This document shows, one piece after another, positions 52,823 to 60,179 of a DNA stretch of 64,000 nt (the stretch's first letter is position 1; each line of letters begins with the position of its first letter). This DNA comes from Paenibacillus sp. MBLB1832 (lineage in GTDB: Bacteria > Bacillota > Bacilli > Paenibacillales > NBRC-103111). The stretch lies in assembly GCF_032271945.1 (NCBI RefSeq), contig NZ_CP130319.1, positions 5,597,001 through 5,661,000 on the forward strand, written 5' to 3'. Made by a program: the position numbers and the translations under genes. The notes under the pieces were generated by a model, which saw only the letters and a list, made by a program, of their open reading frames with translations, was not told the DNA's origin and did not search any database.

Positions 52823-53215
52823 CGCGTTCGTGTTCAGGCCAAGAATTTCAATTACTTCGATTTGTCCCAGCCTTCTGGAACCCGCCATAAAATAGCCAAG
52901 GACACCTATTTTAATTCGATGAATATGTACTTCACGTCTCATCACAGGGAATAATATCCACATTCTTGCAGTCCCCTGTTTAGATACTGGAAGATCTTTG
53001 TAGAGAACAATGTTTCCGAATTCATCTTCAAATTCAGGATGAATAGCAAATATTCCCGTCTCTTTAATGTTGTCTCCATCATATGCGAAATCACAACGTA
53101 AACCCTGAAACACAGGATTTTTTCTTCCGCCCTCATCTTCGGAATAAAATCGGTACCTAATTCTAAAATCAGGAGGGTGATTTCTGACTTTCTCATATGG
53201 AACCCATTCTTCCAT
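52814..53215 (-). CDS. Unknown 133-residue protein with EF-Tu domain-like pattern
   Basis: A soluble all-beta-looking protein. The segments RIRYRFYSEDEGGRKNPVFQ and FAYDG, then IGVLGYFMAGSRRLGQIEVI, recall the beta-barrel third domain of EF-Tu (GGR..P motif), but there is no GTPase domain. I do not recognise the family with confidence. GAGGAGGA precedes the ATG. The stop codon is inside repeat R2. Confidence 0.7.
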   Translation of the reverse strand: MEEWVPYEKVRNHPPDFRIRYRFYSEDEGGRKNPVFQGLRCDFAYDGDNIKETGIFAIHPEFEDEFGNIVLYKDLPVSKQGTARMWILFPVMRREVHIHRIKIGVLGYFMAGSRRLGQIEVIEILGLNTNALS

Positions 53216-53307
53216 AAAACCATTATCCTCCTCATAAATACTAATACTTACATATGTAAAATGAAAATTGTGTAAGATCTAAGATTGCGCGGCAGCGGGT
53301 GCTCCTG

Positions 53308-53336
53308 ATTGAAGTAACGTTCTCAGATAGCTTAAT
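53308..53336. repeat. Palindromic repeat, copy R3
   Basis: ATTGAAGTAACG-TTCTC-AGATAGCTTAAT; less symmetric than R1. The HIT gene stop (53332-53334) is inside it. Confidence 0.75.
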
Positions 53337-53712
53337 CAACTTTCTGATTCTTTTTAAATAAGTACCGAATCCCTTTTCCCGCCATTGATTCGTCAGCATA
53401 TCGAGGAATTACATGTAAATGTGAATGAAAAACGTGTTGTCCTCCCACATGACCACAATTCCATCCAACATTGTAGCCATCTGGTTTGTAATTCTGATCC
53501 AAATACAGCTTAACTTCTTGTAGTAACTGAAATGTTTCATTCCATTCATCTTGAGTTAAGTCAAAAACAGTTTCCCTATGTTCTTTCGGGACAATAATAC
53601 CAGCCCCTTTAATCTCTTGTTCTTTAAGTAAAGTATAAGTGCAACTTTCATTGCTCATGATGACTTCATGCCTGTTATCATTGGAAATATTGCAATAAGG
53701 ACAATTAAGCAA
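53332..53712 (-). CDS. HIT-family hydrolase
   Basis: A 126-residue histidine-triad nucleotide hydrolase/transferase. HIT motif HSHLHVIPR after GGQHVF, and the upstream substrate loop IIVPKEHRETVFDLTQDE. CPYC near the N-terminus suggests a bound zinc, seen in many bacterial HIT proteins. The start is uncertain: a TTG at 53712 has GAGG eight bases upstream, while a GTG at 53721 is in frame. The stop codon lies inside repeat R3. Substrate unknown. Confidence 0.88.
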   Translation of the reverse strand: MLNCPYCNISNDNRHEVIMSNESCTYTLLKEQEIKGAGIIVPKEHRETVFDLTQDEWNETFQLLQEVKLYLDQNYKPDGYNVGWNCGHVGGQHVFHSHLHVIPRYADESMAGKGIRYLFKKNQKVD

Positions 53713-53799
53713 ACTCCACACCTCACAGAAAATGCTGATGATCCTAATTCTTAATTCTTTACATCAACGTGAAGCTACCGATTTTGCCGGAAGCTTTTT

Positions 53800-53831
53800 C
53801 ATTCAACTATCGTTCCTACGTTAGTTCAACG
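53800..53831. repeat. Palindromic repeat, copy R4a
   Basis: CATTCAACTATCG-TTCCTA-CGTTAGTTCAACG. First of two copies in the 217-bp gap between the HIT and lipoprotein genes. Confidence 0.8.
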
Positions 53832-53860
53832 ATAAAACAGACCGTCTGACAGTCTACTCA

Positions 53861-53890
53861 ATTTCACTATCATTCTCCGTTATCATTCAT
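53861..53890. repeat. Palindromic repeat, copy R4b
   Basis: ATTTCACTATCA-TTCTCC-GTTATCATTCAT. Degenerate second copy, 30 bp from R4a; a small CAGACCGTCTG hairpin lies between them. Confidence 0.65.
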
Positions 53891-53938
53891 TCCTAAACTA
53901 AAAAAATTAAAAGAAAAGCGATAATCAATTCCCTTGTA

Positions 53939-54538
53939 TTAATTGGTCCATTTTTCCAAACCAAAAGATACCTGTTCAAAATCGTCGCGGCTCAACCCAT
54001 AACTAATATGAATTCCCTTATCATCTTTATCAATACGAGCTTTTCGATGATCAAATCCTTCCCATCCAGTGTAAGAAGCTTCTTTGTCATAATCCCCTTT
54101 TATATATTTTAGTGCCATCCCCTCATCATCCCAAATACTAATAGATAATGAATCTGGGTAATCTCGAAATGTTTGATTCATACTACGAATAATGATTAAT
54201 TTATTAAGTAAACCATCATTTAGTGGAAGATCCTTAACATAAACGACAATTTCCTTTCTTTTTTCTTCTACCATTGTCGAAAGAACTTTTGCGGGTATAT
54301 CCCCTGAGTTCATTATTACACTGTAACTTTTAATCAGTTCTTCTTTGCTTAAATCAACTTCAGTTACTTTTATTTTATCTTGGTTAATTTGTATTTGCTT
54401 CTCTAATTCATTTGTCTTTAATTTCAATTCGACATTCTCTTTTTTTAGTGCCTCAAAATCTGCTTTCGATACATTAGAACAAGCCTGAAGCGATAGAAAC
54501 AATATAAAAATGCATAGAAATAAATATAAATGTTTCAA
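53939..54538 (-). CDS. Lipoprotein with N-terminal coiled coil, unknown function
   Basis: A 199-residue predicted lipoprotein: short basic start, hydrophobic stretch and lipobox LQAC (Cys near 20). A coiled coil covers about 27-60 (ADFEALKKENVELKLKTNEL). The C-terminal part is mixed alpha/beta (SLSISIWDDEGMALKYIKGD). The composition resembles other lipoproteins of this island. I do not recognise a family. The ribosome binding site is weak. Confidence 0.78.
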   Translation of the reverse strand: MKHLYLFLCIFILFLSLQACSNVSKADFEALKKENVELKLKTNELEKQIQINQDKIKVTEVDLSKEELIKSYSVIMNSGDIPAKVLSTMVEEKRKEIVVYVKDLPLNDGLLNKLIIIRSMNQTFRDYPDSLSISIWDDEGMALKYIKGDYDKEASYTGWEGFDHRKARIDKDDKGIHISYGLSRDDFEQVSFGLEKWTN

Positions 54539-54690
54539 TTCGAATCACCATGCCCTTTTGAAATTCTAACCTACAATAAATTAGACGTAATCTCCATTCA
54601 GAAGTTCCATTTTTTTTCAATAAAGAGAAAGCCTTTAAGCTTACTCAACAGATTGCAGACACTTCAGAAATCTGCTAGTTACGCTAATAA

Positions 54691-54731
54691 ACAGGGAATA
54701 GCTGCCAATCGCGGAGATCTACTCCCTGTTC
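54691..54731 (-). terminator. Hairpin in the gap between two lipoprotein genes
   Basis: AACAGGGA/TCCCTGTT stem around a 25-base GC-containing loop, about 50 bases beyond the stop of the lipoprotein gene at 54784. Probable terminator of that gene; the rest of the 245-bp gap shows nothing. Confidence 0.55.
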
Positions 54732-54783
54732 TTATTAATTGTTACCTGTTAGAGCTCTCCTACAACTATTTCATCTCCAAGTG

Positions 54784-55674
54784 CTAACCCGCGGAAAGCT
54801 GTGCGATGATTTGGGAAATATCTTGCTCTTTTACATCGAACCATTTTTCCCCGTCATTATCCTTTAATTGTGCTTTCCCTTTAAATAGGTTGAGCATAAT
54901 TTCTTCCCCATAATAATAGAAAGTCATTTTCAGCATGGCTGTTGAAGAATCCTTGATTTTCAAACCCTCATTTTTTTCTGCATTGATGAATGCCATTACA
55001 ACATTGCGTATTTTTCCTGCTGCAAAGATATAAATATTGTTTTTGTCATCGATTCTCATAAGACCACTGTTAATCATTTTCGAAAATATTGGCTCACCCG
55101 CAAGGTAAGAGGGCTTTTGCATAAATGCTTTTCCAAGTTGAGAAGCATTATTATCCACGGCAAAATATATGCCCGGATATAGATCATTGAAAGAGACAAT
55201 GCCTTGTTGTATCACATTCACTATTACCGTACCCTTTCCAGTAGTCAAGGTATAGTGGACTGGTTCAATATCAGGTTGAGGGGGGCTGCCTAATTCAACC
55301 TGCTGCTTTATAACAATCATGTTCGATGCTAAGTTAAGAATTTCAGGATTAGTAATTTCTTTTTTGCTTCCGATTTCAATTTTTTGAAAGTTCTGGGGGG
55401 ATAGAAAATCTGCCAATTTGGGGAATTGGTTCAACACTAACTGCTGTGGAGTTTGTTGTTGCGATTTTGAAGAGTCTTGAAGATCCTTCAATTTCTTTTC
55501 AGTAGTCTGTAATTGAGTTTGAAGTTGAATTACCTGTTCTTGTAACTGAACGTTCTCATTTTGAATTGTAGCTTCGGGAGTCTTTTTGTCATCCGATATT
55601 ACAGCTTCATTTCCATGAGTGCATCCCGCCAAAATGAGTACGAAAATAAAAGTAACCCATAACGTATTTTTCAT
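54784..55674 (-). CDS. Lipoprotein with coiled coil, unknown function
   Basis: A 296-residue predicted lipoprotein. Signal peptide with lipobox LAGC (Cys near 18), then a long Gln-rich coiled coil (about 38-75, QLQEQVIQLQTQLQTTEKKL), and a C-terminal globular part with a strand-rich FYYYGEEIMLNLFKGKAQLK. It resembles the neighbouring 199-residue lipoprotein in layout but not obviously in sequence. ATG at 55672-55674, preceded by GGATGAAGGA. Family unknown. Confidence 0.8.
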   Translation of the reverse strand: MKNTLWVTFIFVLILAGCTHGNEAVISDDKKTPEATIQNENVQLQEQVIQLQTQLQTTEKKLKDLQDSSKSQQQTPQQLVLNQFPKLADFLSPQNFQKIEIGSKKEITNPEILNLASNMIVIKQQVELGSPPQPDIEPVHYTLTTGKGTVIVNVIQQGIVSFNDLYPGIYFAVDNNASQLGKAFMQKPSYLAGEPIFSKMINSGLMRIDDKNNIYIFAAGKIRNVVMAFINAEKNEGLKIKDSSTAMLKMTFYYYGEEIMLNLFKGKAQLKDNDGEKWFDVKEQDISQIIAQLSAG

Positions 55675-55740
55675 TCCTTCATCCTCCATGGAAGAGTGTA
55701 TTACCCATATATATTATGTTTATTTATGTGATCAGCAATC

Positions 55741-56505
55741 TCAATGTATTAGATCAATAGCCTTCCATGTAGTCCTTCCATCCTTGTCATAACCCATCAT
55801 TTCGCTAGCGTTAAAGATTTCTCCAGTTTTAACATTAAAGTATACAATCATTCTCAAACTTTCATTTTTACTATTGGGGGAATGTGGTGATATACCCGTA
55901 ACTTCTAGAAGCAATGTCGTGTCGGATGGTTTGCTTGGATTCGTCTGAAATGGAGCGATACTAAAATGAAATCCCTTGATCCAGTCATCCGATATGGCAG
56001 GATCACCAGGACGGATACCTAGTATTTCAATTGCTTTCTGAATGACCTGGGGAGAATCGACTTGAATGTCCGAGAGAGCATACATTCCTTTTCGAAGTCC
56101 ATTGTTGTTGTCATTTGCAATTTGAGGAACAGAGATTAAACCATTATTAATCTCAATAGAAATATGAATACTTCCCCTTTTGGTTCCAAAGGTCATATTC
56201 CATGAGTTTCTCTTTCCATCCATTCCATCGGTTTTTTTCTGAGGGACAGAACTACTATCCGTGCTTGATAGGTCAATAAGTAAAGGTTCCTCTTCCGTGT
56301 GCTTCCTCGCCTCTTCATACCCAAGGCGCAGTGCTTCCCCTAAGGAAAAGCTCTTAGCTTCGTCGATCTTCTCAACAGCTACTGATGAAACCTGTTCCCC
56401 TGATTTATGGGTATTACCTCCGAATGGACGGATCCACATTAGCAGAAGAATTGTACATAAAATTAGAATAGATACAACAATGTTGATAGATTTCTTATTT
56501 AACAA
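55741..56505 (-). CDS. Membrane-anchored extracellular protein, unknown function
   Basis: A 254-residue protein with one N-terminal membrane segment (about 8-25) and an extracellular remainder. The C-terminal half ends with MIVYFNVKTGEIFNASEMMG, a pattern like the TGEI strand of PepSY-type modules, but the similarity is slight. It starts with TTG at 56503-56505, nine bases after GGAG. It lies 66 bp before the lipoprotein gene and may share its transcript. Confidence 0.75.
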   Translation of the reverse strand: MLNKKSINIVVSILILCTILLLMWIRPFGGNTHKSGEQVSSVAVEKIDEAKSFSLGEALRLGYEEARKHTEEEPLLIDLSSTDSSSVPQKKTDGMDGKRNSWNMTFGTKRGSIHISIEINNGLISVPQIANDNNNGLRKGMYALSDIQVDSPQVIQKAIEILGIRPGDPAISDDWIKGFHFSIAPFQTNPSKPSDTTLLLEVTGISPHSPNSKNESLRMIVYFNVKTGEIFNASEMMGYDKDGRTTWKAIDLIH

Positions 56506-56567
56506 GATTTCTGCTCCTTGCTTGTAAAATAAATATGCAGTGACTGCCAGCAGCGTTGGGTAGCCTT

Positions 56568-56592
56568 GATTCAGCTATAGTGTCCGGTTATG
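56568..56592. repeat. Palindromic repeat, copy R5a
   Basis: GATTCAGCTATAG-TGTC-CGGTTATG; degenerate. The stop of the small ORF 56571-56750 lies inside. Confidence 0.6.
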
Positions 56593-56750
56593 CAGCCATC
56601 TTTAACGCGGCGGGCAATACGTTGCAAGCTATTTATTTGCTGAGACTCGGTTGTTTTCCCTTCAACATACACGTTCGAATCTGATTGGCAGAGTCCGGCA
56701 GGGGCGTGAAAAGGACCAGATCGCCTAAGAATTTGGCATTTTATATTCAT
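56571..56750 (-). CDS. Possible 59-residue protein between two palindromic repeats
   Basis: A short open frame starting MNIKCQILRRSG, with AAAGGAGAGTG directly before the ATG. It contains two Cys (besides the N-terminal one only one more) and no membrane helix, and ends GHYS inside repeat R5a. GGCTGC/GGCAGCC sequences lie at both flanks. It may be a true small gene or the decayed end of a larger one; the 362-bp gap holds no other candidate. Confidence 0.4.
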   Translation of the reverse strand: MNIKCQILRRSGPFHAPAGLCQSDSNVYVEGKTTESQQINSLQRIARRVKDGCITGHYS

Positions 56751-56796
56751 CACTCTCCTTTTATAAGAAGATATTGGCTGCCTGGTTATAGTCGGT

Positions 56797-56825
56797 ATTA
56801 AGCTATAGTTCCCAGTTAGTTCAAT
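56797..56825. repeat. Palindromic repeat, copy R5b
   Basis: ATTAAGCTATAG-TTCCC-AGTTAGTTCAAT; a good copy, in inverted relation to R5a around the small ORF. Confidence 0.75.
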
Positions 56826-56863
56826 CATCAAAGTCACCAACGCACACGAATTTCACTTTGCTT

Positions 56864-56884
56864 TTATTCAACTGTCGCTTTGTG
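56864..56884. repeat. Palindromic repeat, partial copy R5c
   Basis: TTATTCAACTGTCGCTTTGTG: half-site only. It contains the TGA stop of the next gene (56868-56870). Confidence 0.45.
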
Positions 56885-57398
56885 ATGATACATACTTACG
56901 AAAATAATCAAGAAATGAGGCATAAAGACCTCTCAACTCATGAAGTTCATTCTTAAACTCTTCTTTGATAATCTCCGCTTGTTTAATTTCCAATTCAATT
57001 GAGTATTCACTGTCTTCATAGTCATTGTGCATATAATAAAAATATTCACATTCATGTTTCACCGCTTGAGTTGCATCCGCAAAGTCACCAGAATCTTTCA
57101 AAAAAGATGCCCATGATAGTTCCTTGCGTTCATACCTTAAAAACAGACAACCTAGATAAAAATCATATATTGAATCTGGGAATGTTTCGAACGGCTCGGA
57201 AAAAGCATAGGTGTTTACAATCTTCACTGCGTCCCCGATATATTTTTTTGTTGCAAGTTCTATAATCCAAAACGGAGGCTTTTCCATCTTTTCAATTACT
57301 TCATCACAAAATAAGAAATAGTGTTTGTACCAAATAAGTTTAGATTCAAGCATTATGCCTATTTTTCTTGCGAATTGTTTGTTAAGTTCAAACTTCAT
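56868..57398 (-). CDS. Unknown soluble protein, 176 residues
   Basis: A helical, aromatic-rich soluble protein (WYKHYFLFCDEV, PDSIYDFYLGCLFLRYE, ECEYFYYMHNDYED). No signal peptide, no catalytic motif, no family I recognise. A very good ribosome binding site (AGGAGGTGA) precedes the ATG, so expression is likely. The stop codon lies in the half-repeat R5c. Confidence 0.72.
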   Translation of the reverse strand: MKFELNKQFARKIGIMLESKLIWYKHYFLFCDEVIEKMEKPPFWIIELATKKYIGDAVKIVNTYAFSEPFETFPDSIYDFYLGCLFLRYERKELSWASFLKDSGDFADATQAVKHECEYFYYMHNDYEDSEYSIELEIKQAEIIKEEFKNELHELRGLYASFLDYFRKYVSSQSDS

Positions 57399-57461
57399 AA
57401 GTCACCTCCTAATTTAACATATTCTTCGCTCAAAACCGTAATCCCTTTCGTACTATCCTAT

Positions 57462-57492
57462 CCGTTTAGTTGAGCAAATCTGCCCGTTAGCG
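57462..57492. repeat. Palindromic repeat, copy R6b
   Basis: CCGTTTAGTTGAGCAAATCTGCCCGTTAGCG; strongly degenerate but with the CGTTAGC end. Confidence 0.5.
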
Positions 57493-57501
57493 TGGAAAAA
57501 C

Positions 57502-57524
57502 AAAAACGGCTGCCAAAACAGCCG
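57502..57524 (-). terminator. Terminator between repeats R6b and R6a
   Basis: CGGCTG/CAGCCG with a 6-base loop; on the minus strand it is followed by TTTTTG. It ends the transcript of the membrane-protein gene at 57586. Confidence 0.8.
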
Positions 57525-57526
57525 CT

Positions 57527-57555
57527 ATTTCACTAACGTTTCGCGTTAGTTCAAT
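57527..57555. repeat. Palindromic repeat, copy R6a
   Basis: ATTTCACTAACG-TTTCG-CGTTAGTTCAAT; one of the best-preserved copies and the closest to the consensus. Confidence 0.85.
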
Positions 57556-57585
57556 GGGCATTGGACCTCAGTGCGTTCGTATAAA

Positions 57586-57900
57586 TCATGGTCCAGTTCC
57601 ATCAGTAATCACACGATAACCCAACCAATTTTTCTTCACCCAAATAAATGATTTGGATATTTCATCAACATAGTATAATTTTGCTCCCCCAAAAGAAGTG
57701 CTTCCTTTCCCCTCAACTTGAACACTGAAGGCTTTTATTGGATGGAGAGAGAAGAATAAATGCTTCCTTACCGCTAGTTCTGCCGTTAGATTGGGAAAGA
57801 AAAGTAAATAAATCACTAACAACGACGTGATGGATATAATCCAAATCTGTTTTCTCTTCGACATCATTTTTTTAGGTTTTTCCATGATAGTATTTTCCAT
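57586..57900 (-). CDS. Small membrane protein, unknown function
   Basis: A 104-residue protein with a basic N-terminus (PKKMMSKRKQIW), one membrane helix (about 20-38) and a short outside domain. No family recognised. ATG 57898-57900 has GGAG seven bases upstream and lies within the end of the preceding lipoprotein gene (about 29-bp overlap), so the pair is coupled. Confidence 0.7.
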   Translation of the reverse strand: MENTIMEKPKKMMSKRKQIWIISITSLLVIYLLFFPNLTAELAVRKHLFFSLHPIKAFSVQVEGKGSTSFGGAKLYYVDEISKSFIWVKKNWLGYRVITDGTGP

Positions 57901-58411
57901 TATATACTCCATCTTTCCATACTATATCGCCACCAGCTGATATAGCCTCAATTTTGAGGGGGTCTGATTGTCCTGCGGCTTCTTCCAAATTATCGAAAAT
58001 GGTAAACCAAAATCGACCTTTATCTGTTGAAACCATTCTTGCTTGTTGATTTAATGTCTTTTGTCTTACCATCACATTTTGTATATTATCATCGGTAATT
58101 ACCCCTGCGAACGTCAGTTTTGGAATTTTAGGGTCATTAGTCATGCCCCAAACGAATCCATCTTTTGGATTAAGATCGGCATTTCCACTAATATTCCAGT
58201 ATTCTGTTTTATTCGAGAAGAATGCATGGCGAAATCCCGATTCGTCTTTAAACAAGACAATTAATCCATTGTCCACTTTTTCTTGATAAAGTACCTCAAA
58301 TGAATTGGGGAATGGTGTTTTCTCTAATAGCTTCTCAATGTTATCCTCACTCGAATTTGAGCATCCAGTAAAAATAATCATTAAAAAAATAATAAATGAA
58401 ATTCTTCTCAC
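57872..58411 (-). CDS. Lipoprotein, unknown function
   Basis: A 179-residue predicted lipoprotein with lipobox FTGC (Cys near 17). The mature part is mixed alpha/beta (GFRHAFFSNKTEYWNISGNA, GRFWFTIFDNLEEAAGQSDP) without a known motif. It starts with GTG at 58409-58411 after GGTGGTGATT. Co-transcribed with the overlapping membrane-protein gene; the two may act together at the membrane. Confidence 0.75.
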   Translation of the reverse strand: MRRISFIIFLMIIFTGCSNSSEDNIEKLLEKTPFPNSFEVLYQEKVDNGLIVLFKDESGFRHAFFSNKTEYWNISGNADLNPKDGFVWGMTNDPKIPKLTFAGVITDDNIQNVMVRQKTLNQQARMVSTDKGRFWFTIFDNLEEAAGQSDPLKIEAISAGGDIVWKDGVYNGKYYHGKT

Positions 58412-58562
58412 TCAAATCACCACCACCATTTCTTGAATAAGCATCTCATCAATGTTGCTATGTATTTAGACGGTATCGCACGCCTAAAGTTCCATATTTT
58501 AACAAATTATTTATACCCATATTACGCTATGCTGCCCGATACTTCAGCAAAATAGGGATCTT

Positions 58563-58639
58563 CAGACTGCGCGGCTATTGTACTTACGTTAGCCAAATGA
58601 TTTTTTCTTTTCTGTATGTTTCGTTCATCGCGCAGTCTG
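58563..58639. repeat. 11-bp inverted repeats flanking palindromic repeat copy R7
   Basis: CAGACTGCGCG (58563-58573) and CGCGCAGTCTG (58629-58639) bracket 55 bases that contain the repeat-like TATTGTACTTACGTTAGCC (R7, about 58577-58595). In the 239-bp gap between two genes; it could form a long stem or be an independent small inverted-repeat element. Confidence 0.7.
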
Positions 58640-58650
58640 TAACGGCTAGA

Positions 58651-59436
58651 TTAGCGCACGATTTCGAGCTTATCGACTAAAAGGTTCTGCAATCGAGGAA
58701 GAACATCTTCTTTAAAATAATCATTCGATCCAGGTGTTATGTAAAGGACCATTCCGTCATGATCATCACCGTGCTCTTCGGTATAATTGAGAAAAAAGCT
58801 GTATTCCTCGACCGGTGTATCTGCATTTAGTATCACGCATTTAAACCACCAGTCAGTGAGTTCGAATGACTGAATAATTTCCTCTTTCGTGCTGACCTTA
58901 TACCACAAGATGTTTTTCAAGTTTACTGGGCGATCATATGTTAAAAGCCAGGTTGAGTTGGTGAACATCAAACGACTGTTCACAAAAACTTGAGTCGTCT
59001 CGTTTTGGTCTTTAAGAGTATACACTGAATTCATATCGTGTACGGCAGTTCCAATCTTCAATAACAGTTCTTCATTGAGTTCTTCATAGGCAGCTTCTCT
59101 GAATTGAGTTAGAAGTTCATCCATGTAAGTCTGATTATCGTTGGGATCTAGCTTAGGTGCGTAATGATGCAACAGTATTTCCTTTACTCTTCGACTTATT
59201 GCTTGTTCAGGGTCATAGATAACATCAGCATGGAAATACTTGACATCATTTTGTATCATTTCGTCCCTATGTGGATCCAATTTTCTGTCCCAGTCTGTAT
59301 ATAAGAAAAGAATATTCTGATCCGGCTCACGGAAAGCAAGAATAAGTTCTGCCATAGTATCATAAACGCTTGGTCCAAATCCTAATTCGTAGCCTAGCTC
59401 CAAGAGGTATGGCAAAGACTTCATTATTAGCCGCAA
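58651..59436 (-). CDS. Unknown soluble protein, 261 residues
   Basis: An acidic soluble protein of unknown family (ILFLYTDWDRKLDPHRDEMI, PVEEYSFFLNYTEEHGDDHD, LYITPGSNDYFKEDVLPRL). No signal peptide, membrane helix or catalytic motif. TTG at 59434-59436 with GGGGGAAC upstream is the likely start; an ATG four codons later is possible. The stop is 11 bases from the inverted repeat at 58639. Confidence 0.72.
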   Translation of the reverse strand: MRLIMKSLPYLLELGYELGFGPSVYDTMAELILAFREPDQNILFLYTDWDRKLDPHRDEMIQNDVKYFHADVIYDPEQAISRRVKEILLHHYAPKLDPNDNQTYMDELLTQFREAAYEELNEELLLKIGTAVHDMNSVYTLKDQNETTQVFVNSRLMFTNSTWLLTYDRPVNLKNILWYKVSTKEEIIQSFELTDWWFKCVILNADTPVEEYSFFLNYTEEHGDDHDGMVLYITPGSNDYFKEDVLPRLQNLLVDKLEIVR

Positions 59437-59485
59437 GATTGTTCCCCCTTAAATCTAATGAAACCATCCACATTTTAACACACAC

Positions 59486-59515
59486 CATTAAAGTAAACTG
59501 CCAAATAGCTTAATG
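59486..59515. repeat. Palindromic repeat, copy R8a
   Basis: CATTAAAGTAAACTGCCAAATAGCTTAATG; outer arms CATTAA/TTAATG are kept, the centre is decayed. Confidence 0.55.
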
Positions 59516-59519
59516 ACAA

Positions 59520-59543
59520 AAGGAGCAGCTTTCGCGGCTCCTT
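59520..59543 (-). terminator. Terminator between repeats R8a and R8b
   Basis: AAGGAGC/GCTCCTT stem with a 10-base loop, followed on the minus strand by TTTTG. It ends the transcript of the gene at 59581. Confidence 0.8.
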
Positions 59544-59548
59544 GATCC

Positions 59549-59577
59549 CATTAACTATCGTCTTCCGTTAGCTAAAT
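59549..59577. repeat. Palindromic repeat, copy R8b
   Basis: CATTAACTATCG-TCTTC-CGTTAGCTAAAT; well preserved, ending four bases before the stop of the next gene. Confidence 0.85.
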
Positions 59578-59580
59578 CCC

Positions 59581-60060
59581 TTATATCTTTTTACTTGGAT
59601 CCACAATTCCGATCAAAGTAGTTATCGTCACAGCAGCTAGAAAGGTGTATTTGTTGAAGAACACAGTGTTGGTGTATTGGTTTAAAATTGGATAACGGTA
59701 CACTCTGGAATCGGGATCGTCAAATGATCCTAATAAGTCGAATAAATTCTTAACCAAATTCAACTCGAGAAGAAAGAGAATGCCTAAACTTAGTAAACAA
59801 ACAATAAATACTAAGGCTTTAAGTTTATTACTTAATCTCCGTAAAGCAGTATAAAATACTAAAAAATAAAATATATTAAAACCTATAAAAATGGGAATTG
59901 ACAATATAATTGGAACTATTCCTAAATTTCCGTTTCCAGATGGTTTGTCGGGTCTAATTGTAAAAAGATTTACCAAGTAAAAAAGTATGATACTTAGTAC
60001 AAACAAAAAAACAGTTGTTCTTATCTTTGTTTTTTTACTTATTTTCAACAATCCATTCAA
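59581..60060 (-). CDS. Four-helix membrane protein, unknown function
   Basis: A 159-residue protein with four hydrophobic helices (about 14-34, 47-70, 80-100 and 130-150). No family recognised. It starts with TTG at 60058-60060 after AAGGGGGGA. Right-most gene of the AT-rich island; a possible last repeat relic (CTGCCCGTTTGTTCAACG, about 60096-60113) lies just beyond it. Confidence 0.72.
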   Translation of the reverse strand: MNGLLKISKKTKIRTTVFLFVLSIILFYLVNLFTIRPDKPSGNGNLGIVPIILSIPIFIGFNIFYFLVFYTALRRLSNKLKALVFIVCLLSLGILFLLELNLVKNLFDLLGSFDDPDSRVYRYPILNQYTNTVFFNKYTFLAAVTITTLIGIVDPSKKI

Positions 60061-60179
60061 TTGAGTCCCCCCTTCTTATACTTTACCAAGCTCTACTGCC
60101 CGTTTGTTCAACGAAACAACAACAAAGCTTAACAGATACCTTAAGAAAAACCGTCAAATTTCCTCTCACGCGCGCAATC

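Noticed and set aside
54530..54787. An 85-codon plus-strand open frame between two lipoprotein genes
   Set aside because: No ribosome binding site, opposite strand to the whole island, and it overlaps the probable terminator hairpin at 54691-54731.
52442..60113. The array repeats as classical integron attC sites
   Set aside because: The conserved ends read GTTAGCT or GTTAGTT and the palindrome is short with a 4-6 base loop. The RYYYAAC/GTTRRRY core pair and the longer attC stem with unpaired bases are not visible, and no integron integrase is in the window.
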